From contig OX439002.1 of NCBI GenBank assembly GCA_949316495.1, forward strand, positions 13,076,001-13,140,000: 64,000 bases of DNA, read 5' to 3'. A program made the translations under genes and the position numbers. Origin of the DNA: Amphiduros pacificus. Taxonomy: Eukaryota; Annelida; Polychaeta; Phyllodocida; Hesionidae. The notes under the pieces are model-generated. The model searched no databases. It saw only the letters and a list, made by a program, of their open reading frames with translations, and was not told the origin of the DNA. Of the stretch, positions 55,836-64,000 are shown one piece after another (position 1 is the stretch's first letter; each line of letters starts with the position of its first letter).

Positions 55836-56246
55836 TTAATTATACACCTCATACAGGGTATGTTGAGGCAGTTCAAAGTGGAGATGTAAATTTTCAGTGC
55901 CAGAATGCACTGAGACAATATATGCATCTAGTGGTCTCAACAATTTGTTTCCACTTCCTCCATCACATCCCCCGAATGGATAATGGTCCATCATACCATC
56001 GTCTGTGCCTGACGAATCATCTCCACCTGCCTCTACATCAGATAAATCCAAGTCCTCTTCCTCTTCATCCACCCCAGAGAAAGGAAGACTATACCCGAGG
56101 AAACGTCTCTCATTTCGTCCGGTTTGGTTGGTCGTATCACAGGGAAGGTGCAACAGAACGGGATAAAAGATATACATCTTCTCATGTTGGGCGGCAAGAA
56201 CGAATCTGTGCACGTGTGTCTTGTCCACGCCGAGACCAAGGAGCAT
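55836..56246 (-). CDS. Candidate coding exon, unknown product
   Basis: A 136-codon frame of non-random composition: HRFVLAAQHEKMYIFYPVLL, then a strongly acidic tract (GVDEEEEDLDLSDVEAGGDD) and a Gly/Asp-rich part, then LHLHFELPQHTLYEV. Possible splice signals fit its edges: acceptor-like 'catatcacatag' at about 56250 and donor-like 'gag/gtgtat' at about 55852. I do not recognise the family. Another minus-strand frame overlaps (56033-56398), so the reading is not certain. It could be a host exon or part of an unfamiliar element. Confidence 0.4.
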   Translation of the reverse strand: MLLGLGVDKTHVHRFVLAAQHEKMYIFYPVLLHLPCDTTNQTGRNERRFLGYSLPFSGVDEEEEDLDLSDVEAGGDDSSGTDDGMMDHYPFGGCDGGSGNKLLRPLDAYIVSVHSGTENLHLHFELPQHTLYEVYN

Positions 56247-56249
56247 AAG

Positions 56250-56713
56250 GCTTCTATGTGATATGCCGGACTGGAGACATTCTTAAATGGTTTGAACAAA
56301 CAGAAGAACACATGAACATTCAAATGACATTTCTTCACATTAATATCATATTCTGTGTATGATCTACAGGCCTCCGAACATTTTTGTGCTGAGATCAAAT
56401 CAATATTCTCACCTTAACCCTCAATTCTGAGACTATTCTGACCACTTTTTTATGTAAAAATCGTGCCGCTGATGCCATCTTTACAAATACTCTCTCCAAT
56501 ATTAATTCTGATATCTTATTAGATCCTTTCATCGTTGCAAGCCAATTTAATGAGACCCCTACTTCTTGTTCAAACTAAAAAAATCTACCTCCATTTCTAT
56601 AAAAATCAAACACCTATCTATTTCTGTCACTATGACAGAATATTCCACGTGAATGACCTTGGCGAGTATATGCTATACCACGCCATATCGTGCCACCGCA
56701 GTATACTACCCCC
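56250..56713. other. Unannotated sequence
   Basis: No supported feature. Confidence 0.4.
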
Positions 56714-56714
56714 A

Positions 56715-56860
56715 GAAACCCTGCATTGCACCATTTCCGACTTTGTTCATGGCGCTTTTTCAAATAATGTTTCCTATATAAGGAAGTCTTCAATTTTGAT
56801 TTAAAGCTGCTTAAACACTTGCAAGATGCACGAACATATAAAACACGTGGTGGTGACAAA
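56715..56860 (-). mobile_element. LINE 3' remnant (minus)
   Basis: The minus frame contains CLSSFKSKLKTSLYRKHYLK followed by KRHEQ, which resembles the C-terminus seen at 42330-42400 (DSFKKQLKTHLYGNHYLQKH) and at 39740-39780. It is a short, decayed piece. Confidence 0.55.
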
Positions 56861-57244
56861 CAAAGATAAATAGGCACATAAATTAGGAAGACAAAAAGAC
56901 ATATTAATCGATATAATAATCTTATTATTGGTTGGTACAATCTCTCCCCAGTAAGATATTGGAGGTTAGGGAATATTTCTTTGAACATAATCTTGATGCC
57001 CTATCCAATAAACTGGTGACAGGGTAACTAATCACCAAGAAGAGGATAACCTAAAACTCTAGTCTCTCCCAAGATTAGGATGTACCGGTGGTGATGTTGG
57101 GCTGATCCACAGGCGTGCATTACCTTTCATGACTTCACAATTCAACTGGCAACTAAGACAATGGAATTCATGGTGTCCTCCATTCATATCAGAGGGTAAC
57201 TTTTATGGTTATCTAGAGACTAGGAGGTGATTATAAGGAGGTGA

Positions 57245-57557
57245 ATATTCTTGCACGCAAGTCTGGTCCTTGGATGAATGATTATATTAAATCTGAGAGG
57301 TCTTTCAAGGGAAGACTTGAGAGGAGAATGAATTAATCAAATTTACATATTGATAAGGAATTATACTTATGAAAAGGAATAAATACAATTCCCAGCTAGT
57401 ATTAGCTCAGTATCACTATTTCGTAAAACTGGTTGCGGAAAACAAGTGTGACCCAAAAATTGTATTTAGGAAGATTGATTCGGTCATGCACAAGGCAAGA
57501 AACACACCAATGTCCCAGTCAGAAAGTGATACTGTTCAAGATGAGAAAAAAAGATGA
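57245..57557 (+). mobile_element. LINE linker-region remnant (between endonuclease and RT)
   Basis: Fragments RKSGPWMNDYIKSERSFKGR, NLHIDKELY and KRNKYNSQLVLAQYHYFVKL, then FRKIDSVMHKARNTPM, resemble the linker of CR1/L2-type LINEs, where a PW-x-x-x-I-(K/R) motif is followed by an arginine-rich stretch, Y--KRN-Y and a '-F--I--LLH-----P' segment. In-frame stops interrupt it near 57333 and 57370. It is on the opposite strand to 56715-56860, so they are separate pieces or an inverted copy. Confidence 0.5.
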
Positions 57558-57762
57558 AACTTTATATTGGGGTTCTAGTTGAGCAACATGATGCACATCG
57601 AAAGAATTTAATTATTTCTTTTTAAATCGAATTTATTTTCTTTTTCTTTTTTTTTCTTTTTTGAACACATAGGTAATATGAATAATATCGTCTTCACACA
57701 GAAAACAAATATGAAATCTCCATATTGGGGTAATATTTGAGTAATATGCATGTAAGAACATA

Positions 57763-57890
57763 TAGAATTGAATGTCTTTTTTTTGCCAACATAAAAAATA
57801 TATAAAACAGTAACTTAATACAGAAAACTAATATGAAATCATATTCAGATTCTGAGCTCAGACTAATTTACAAAGAAACTGCAACATGGA
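57763..57890 (+). repeat. Dispersed repeat R4, copy 2
   Basis: Matches 50681-50807 in the same orientation ('acatatagaattgaatgtc', 'gagctcagactaattt', 'acaaagaaact'). Confidence 0.7.
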
Positions 57891-57963
57891 ACCAATTTCA
57901 AGATTTTATCATAGGTTTTAAATTTTGAGTAAGTTGGTCGGGAGGCCAACCTTGAGAATGTAG

Positions 57964-58492
57964 CATACTTGGTACCTCAAGCGTTCTGCATCTATGATAT
58001 ATTTTTTGCAGATCACCCCTGTGCCGAACTACTTTCACGGATCACCCCTCTGCCGAATTATTTATCTTTCATCTTTTTTTAAGATTCTTTTCATATTTAC
58101 ATTATTTTGAAATGAATAAAATGTTTGTTTAAATTTATTTGTGTACAAAGTTCATAAAATCTGTCAATTATATATAATAAATGTAATAAGTCGAAAGCCA
58201 ATTCCACAACAAATCTCTGAAATGAACATGATGACTGTCTGGGTTTGTTTTGACCTGGAGCAGACGACATTTTACATTGGGTAAATGAGCTGAGAACACA
58301 GCATAGTTCTGCATGTTTTCACTGCTTTGCTTTGAAGATAAACGTGATTGCAATCCCCATCTATCTGCAGTGGATAAGTATGAGATAAAGACAAAAACAT
58401 GGGTTCGTGCAGTGTTCAGGGAGACAGGTTCTTCCTAACCAACTTGAAAGATCTGTCTCCCTGAACACTGCACCCATATGTTCTTGCCTTAA
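57964..58492 (+). mobile_element. Foldback/minisatellite element, member 3
   Basis: It starts 'catacttggtacctcaag', has nearly two 29-bp units at about 58009-58066, 'taagtatgagataaag', and a hairpin with perfect 21-bp arms (58407-58427 and 58453-58473, 'gtgcagtgttcagggagaca'). It ends 'catatgttcttgccttaata'. Same ends and order as 2203-4068 read on its minus strand. Confidence 0.75.
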
Positions 58493-59802
58493 TATCAAGT
58501 GCAATTTAATAGTTCCAAATATTTCAGCATTAGCATGTGTCTCACAGGTCGGATGATATTAAGGTCGCTATATCAATTATATATTTTTATCATTATCGTT
58601 ATTATCTTACCTATAGGTAGCTGAGGAATCAACCCCGGAAGTATAAGAGAAGTTTGAGATTGAGGACACCGAGAATAACAGAACATTCCCACATCCTTCT
58701 GCATAAGCTATACTAACGTAGTATTACATCTGAAGCAAATCTGATTATTTTCTTCATTTAATATGATTAATCTCCGTTCACTTTTCACAAAAGCGAATGT
58801 TATCTTTGCATATTCCGCAATTTTCAATATTTTACTATGAGACATGACACATTAATAGATGATTGCCAGAATGCGGCTTAGTGTCCAAAAGAGGCTTGAA
58901 ATCGCAGATATAACAGATTCTTTTTTTAAACTTGAAATAGATTTGTGATAACCTGAATAATCAAACCATCAATCATTTCTTCTTAGTTTCCCTCATGCAC
59001 TTCTATATTAATACATCTTCCCTATCCCAAGAAGATCATTTTCATTCTTTAATTGTTGAATTGATATATTGTGCGATATCTTGGAACGTGATCATAACAT
59101 GAGTAATGCTAAAAAAAGCTGTCACCTCGCTCATTCAGATTGCTTGAAATACATCGAAAACGAGGTGAGACCATGTCTGCTTCAAATTGAAGATTGGACG
59201 TTTTATCACCTACCTCGTCAGTGTTTTGTCATACAGTGACCTGTGCCGTGGAATCACGGAAGGACTGAAGTGGTATTTCATGTATGGATTAGCTAGAACA
59301 TGTGATTCATGATGTTGGAACACGCAGGTCACACTTGGAGATTAGGTGTAGTTGTTATTGCTTCGCCGCCCACTTGAGGGACGTGCCAATCTGGTCTTGT
59401 TCTCATCTGTAGGTCCGTCGTTTAACTGATATGCTTAAAGCAGACCGAATAAGTGTGTGGATTTACAATGTTTGCGTTGGAATCAAACTCGGAGATTCCT
59501 CTTATCCACACGAGGCACAGTGTAAATATTGAGCCAATTTATTTGGCACTTCGCCTCAGTCTCACATTGATGAAAAGATTCAATTGATCAATGTCTTCCG
59601 ACACAAATGCTGAAAGATGAAATCTGTTTAATCAGATCTATTCCAAATGGTGAACATGGATTGCATGACAATCCTGCTTATTTATTACACACCCTTTTTC
59701 AGTTTCTTTTAAATAAACAAATACTTAATTTATTATGTATATAAAATTGATTATTGGTGAACAAATGTATTTGATACCATTTGAAATCTGAAATTTGGCA
59801 CT
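58493..59802. other. Unannotated sequence
   Basis: No gene or repeat is recognised. Confidence 0.45.
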
Positions 59803-60157
59803 ATATTATCTCGGGCTTTCCATCTTCTCCCAGTTCAGGGTTCCCACCTCCATGTTATCCTATCTCATGGATGGATTCAATCTCCATCTTATCAATAATA
59901 ACCTTCCACTTTTCGAATATAATTATTTATTATATTAGAAATATTTAATTGGGTGTAAGTATCTTGGGTGTAAATATATAATTAATTGGGTGTAAGTATA
60001 TATATATATTTATATATATACTAATATGATAAATAATTATATTCGAAAAATGGAAGGTTATTATTGATAAGATGGAGATTGAATCCATCCATGAGATAGG
60101 ATAACATGGAGGTGGGAACCCTGAACTGGGAGAAGATGGAAAGCCCAAGATAATATC
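59803..60157. repeat. Long near-perfect inverted repeat (136-bp arms)
   Basis: Arms 59803-59938 and about 60021-60156 differ at about 3 positions (about 98% identity) around an 82-bp AT-rich spacer holding 'attgggtgtaagtat' repeats. The arms contain 'gggctttccatcttctccca' and 'catggatggattcaatctcc'. No target duplication or TIR consensus is recognised. A transcript from either strand would fold into a long double-stranded stem. Confidence 0.95.
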
Positions 60158-60204
60158 GAGATGGATATCCCTTGGATAACATGCATTATATGTTTTTCCC
60201 TTAA

Positions 60205-61101
60205 GGGTATTTATGGGAGTTGGTAGTGAGTGTCTTCTGGTGGCAGATTTTCTGAGGGAACTACTTTCTTATTACGCCAAAATGGAACGTTTTAAAAAAA
60301 GTACGGGAAAAATGCTTAACTGTCAAAAAGAGTTCCCTTTTCATTAAAACTTTCATGTCATGAAATGAATGACATTTTATGGTATTCATTTTTGTAATAA
60401 AATTATTGATTTATTATTTGAAAATCACAATGGAATTTCTTTGATTATATTGAAAGCTTCATATTTTTTTAACTCATAAAAAGTGGCGTAGTAATATGTT
60501 ACTGCTCCAAACTTTATTTTGTCATGTCAATAAAGTGGATTTCCAAACAATTTTGTAAAAGTGATCTAAACAATATTTACTGTGATCCTAGTGAAACAGA
60601 TTTTCTATTTTTCAAATACATTAAGAGAAAAATAAAGGTAAAATACACACTTAATCATTTCAAAAATATGAATTTTTTTACCTCCCTTCACATATCTGAT
60701 TGCCAAACTTCGAAATTACACAAATCAAAATGAGAGAATCGGTTTCACTAGGATCACAGGAATTTTTCTTCCCAATGAAATGAAATAAACACAGCTAAAA
60801 ACAAGCCTACTTCTGTTGTGTAATCTGCAGAACTTATTTGCTTGTCTTCTTCATTTCTCATGAAAACTATCATCAAGGAAAATTCGGACAAAATACTATT
60901 TTGAAAAAAATATACTTGTAATCATACCTTATAGTTCAAATATTGAGGTGTTTAAATATTGATTCATGTCATTAATGCTTTTAATTAAATAGGGAATGTA
61001 TTTTTACACCGTAAATGTACCAATTCCCATCAAGTATAGTATTTTGGTAATTTACTCCTCTGCCACTAGGGGGCACTCACTACCAACACCCATAAATACC
61101 C
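60205..61101. mobile_element. TTAA-target MITE, family T, copy B
   Basis: TIRs of about 55 bp: 'gggtatttatgggagttggt' followed by 'agtgagtg' and 'tctggtggcaga' on the left, and the mirrored form ending 'cacccataaataccc' on the right. TTAA flanks both ends (60201-60204 and 61102-61105). Related to copy A (21182-21800) in the TIRs and in an internal stretch (about 60530-60600). No transposase. Confidence 0.85.
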
Positions 61102-61105
61102 TTAA

Positions 61106-61670
61106 GCCAAAATGCCTGACATGAATAGGAAAGTCTCAGTACCAGTTCTGATTAATCTTACTTTTTTTATTTTGCCGCCCTCTTCCAATCCCAAATTGGG
61201 CACAGAAGAAGCATCGGTTCTGAGGTTGCACACATTATTTTGTTGCTATGACAACCACACCATGATCTTATGGACACAATTGCCATGAATAAGTATTACC
61301 AATTCTCTTGGCTTGAGATTCAATATATGTCAGGTACAATGCACACTGGGATAGATTTGGAGACATGACAGCTGATATGATGACTACAATTCGGCATGCT
61401 GTGAAGTGAATACATTAATATTCTGGCAACAAATTAACGTACAGGAAATAATCAATTTTAGAATCTTGGGAAAAATAGACAGTTATGGCTATAATATTGG
61501 GATATTTGGATTTATGCAATAACAACTGTGTGGTTACCAATTAACAAATTATATTGGAAATTGGACTATTTATCTGACAATTGTTCCCTTTTATTAAAAA
61601 GGTCGAGAGCAACAGAACGTTTTTCCAGCATCTATTTTAAGAAAACTCTGAGATTGATTCTGGAATGAGA
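61106..61670. other. Unannotated sequence
   Basis: Nothing is recognised. Confidence 0.45.
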
Positions 61671-61684
61671 GACACAGGTCCTAT

Positions 61685-61998
61685 TTGTTTGTTTGGGGTT
61701 TTACATCACTTTCAACATCATTTCAGTCATTTCGTGATGAGACCTAGTTGTAGCAGATATAGTGCTGCCGCACTGAATTGTCATGTCGCAGGTCCTTGAC
61801 ATGACAACCCACCCGGTCACAGATTTACAAGGACAACGAGTTAACCCTTTAGGCACGGGCCTCAGCTAATGTGGGAAATTGTATCATGAGTTCAATCCCG
61901 GCACTGCCGGGGTTCGAACCCACAACCTTTGGATCACCACAGAGGGACTGGTGCTAATAAGCTGGCGCTCTAACCAACTGCGCCATGGCCCGTGGCCT
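61685..61998 (-). mobile_element. tRNA-derived SINE, minus strand, 14-bp TSD
   Basis: Complete copy on the minus strand. The head complement 'aaccaactgcgccatggccc' is on the right and the tail complement 'tgtttgtttggggttttaca' on the left. 'gacacaggtcctat' flanks it exactly at 61671-61684 and 61999-62012. Confidence 0.93.
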
Positions 61999-62012
61999 GA
62001 CACAGGTCCTAT

Positions 62013-64000
62013 ACCCTGAAACTACTTAAAATGTGTATCCTGCACAGAAATTTTAGTTTGCATTTGTAATTGTTGTTTTTTTTGTTATGAAATTAGTGAT
62101 ATTGAGTTGACCTTCACCTGACCCTAAATATAAAAATCATAGTTCCTTTTATTTCTTTACAGATTCCATTGCCAGTATGGCTTGAATTCCGATTGATTTC
62201 GCATATATTTCAAATGTTATTGACATTTAATAGATTGCACACGTACCTTTATAAACAAGAGCACTTTATTTGAAGTATGTTGAAAAAAAAATAAATGGGC
62301 GATAAATACATTGCACTTTCGTATCTATTTACTTCTTTAATACACCCAAATAAGTGTCAGTTTTATCCCTATGAAGAAATACTTTCTAACACCACATTCA
62401 TATAACTTGGCTGATGAGTTGCTTCTTGATTAACGTTAGGGGGAACATGGACTCTTCATACAGAGGATAACAGCTATATGAAATGTGTTGTTGACGGTTG
62501 CTAAGATACCAACAAGTAAGACGTCACTATTTCCTTGATTAATGACCAAAGCACCATTTTGACGTCATTACTCCTTCAACTACATGAAATAGTGCACCAT
62601 TATAACCTACCAAAGCCAACTAATTAGAACATATTTCTGTTGAAAAGGCCTTGGGATCAATGATTTTTGATACACATGGAAACATCATTCAGTTATCTTT
62701 TATGACAAATCCATGAGCCAGTAGCTGCTGCATTATTAAAATTTAAGAATATATTTACTCCAAATATTGTTTTTTTTAGTTTAAATAGAGGGAATTTTCA
62801 GTTTATCAAATGATTATCGATGTTTACCACACCATTTGACTTTGTTGGCACATGCAGGTGTCAGAGAATGACCTGATGTGAATATTTTCGAGAGTACATG
62901 TGTACTTTGCTGTTGTTGTCCGCAGGTCAGTTGTCGTCAGCTATATATGAATTATTTTTGTTTACAAAAACACAAATTACTTGAGTTCTAAGATATTCTT
63001 TAAAATTATGTCTATTTAAACTAAATAACTTCATTCTAGTTTATGATTAATGCTTTAGTTATACCTTGGAGTATAATGAATGGAGTTGTGACGTCGTGAA
63101 TTGTGCACATGATGCCATAGCAACCCATTGTTTGGAACAATGGGATAGTTTCCCTTTGAAGCAAAGTGTGTTACCGCCAATAAAGGGAGCTATTGAAATG
63201 TTTAGAATATAAAAAGATTATCATATTGTAATGAATTGGTTTTTGGCTATCTTGTGGTGTACTTTTGGATAATTTTAATTTCATAGTTCCCTACAATCCC
63301 TTGAAGTTGATGTGTACAAAGAAGAGTTTCGGTCACTACAAAGTATATGCGAAAATTATCTATAGATATAGATTTTCACAGTATAGATGATATATTTTAG
63401 AAAATTGCCTGAATTGTTGATCAATATTTTCTCAACCTGACACCGCATTTTTGTAAAAAAAAAAGAATTGTTTTTCACAAAAGCAACAAGCCTTTTTGTT
63501 ACAATATCAAAATTCTGTGAGTAAAATGTTTCATCAATGTGAAATCACCTTGCTGGTCAAATGCTATGTGAATGGAATGGACGCATATATTGGCAGATTT
63601 GAAAATAATATCAAAAGAAAGATGTTTTCCCACTTTAAAAAATGATACATTATATAGGCATGCTAATGGATGCGTTGATGGTATAAACTAAATGCTAACA
63701 TTGTGCTAGTTGTCAGAATTGTGTGATATTTCAGGAAAATCAATGCATTTGTATTGAGCTCTTTGTGGGTTAGGCGGGTGATGTGGAAATCCCTGACATG
63801 GACGTTTCTAAAACATTGTAGAATTGTCTAAACTTGGAATAGAGAAATAAATTTATATCTTCATAATCAGTGGAGAAAGTAGAACATTTCACTCACGATA
63901 TGTTCTGGTCTAAATACTGTCTATGATGAGTCAAAATTGTCACAACGTTGAATAACGTCAGATTCTTCAAGTTTTTGGCTCATATGGCATCATAAGAATG
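62013..64000. other. Unannotated; one short dispersed repeat
   Basis: Positions 63118-63205 are the inverted partner of 7095-7175 ('tgtgttaccgccaat', 'ggaacaatgggatag'). A TGACGTCA octamer lies at 62560-62567. No gene is recognised to the end of the window. Confidence 0.5.

Overview
The window reads as AT-rich non-coding DNA from an animal genome, most likely an aquatic invertebrate. I infer this from one spliced DEG/ENaC-type channel exon, CR1-like LINEs, DIRS and Ty3-type retroelement fossils, PIF/Harbinger, mariner-type and TTAA-type DNA transposons, and about a dozen copies of one tRNA-derived SINE. No species can be named. No rRNA, intact tRNA gene, CRISPR array or bacterial-style operon is present. 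Host coding content is tiny: one well-supported terminal exon (6527-6684) and one unrecognised candidate exon (55836-56246, minus).

Layout. 0.5-4.6 kb: two direct copies of an unnamed dispersed repeat (R1). The second is split by a foldback element, which itself holds a TTAA-target MITE. 4.66-5.8 kb: an old SINE split by a 0.96-kb TIR element. 6.2-6.8 kb: a SINE, then the last exon of a DEG/ENaC sodium channel, then a displaced duplicate of part of that exon. 7.7-8.15 kb: a long GT/TA microsatellite. 9.8-12.2 kb: two direct copies of a 0.65-0.7-kb repeat. 13.6-15.2 kb: an old Ty3/gypsy fossil. 18.3-21.1 kb: two head-to-tail DIRS-type copies, followed by a TTAA MITE. 22-31 kb: SINEs and short dispersed repeats. 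31.2-32.7 kb: an internally deleted Harbinger element carrying a second type of SINE. 38.1-39.9 kb: a SINE and a 5'-truncated LINE with a long open reverse transcriptase frame. 41.6-44 kb: a LINE remnant, a (TTA)n tract, and a 257-bp tandem repeat carrying an LTR-like insertion with a 4-bp target duplication. 44.8-46.7 kb: an unclassified DNA transposon with 76-bp TIRs, a 6-bp target duplication and repeated palindromic subterminal motifs. 49-51.2 kb: a CR1 3' end and a mariner-type MITE. 52.9-53.7 kb: three SINEs side by side, one nested in another. 57-61 kb: LINE remnant, another foldback copy, a 136-bp-arm near-perfect inverted repeat, and a second TTAA MITE. 61.7-62 kb: a SINE with a perfect 14-bp target duplication.

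The window is best read as a record of transposon layers. Several insertions can be dated relative to each other because an unfilled related copy or an intact target duplication lies in the same window. The most novel-looking items are the transposon at 44836-46702, the foldback/minisatellite family (2203-4068, 26630-26874, 57964-58492) and the long hairpin at 59803-60157. Boundaries of degenerate repeats are approximate, and the identity figures are from alignment by eye.
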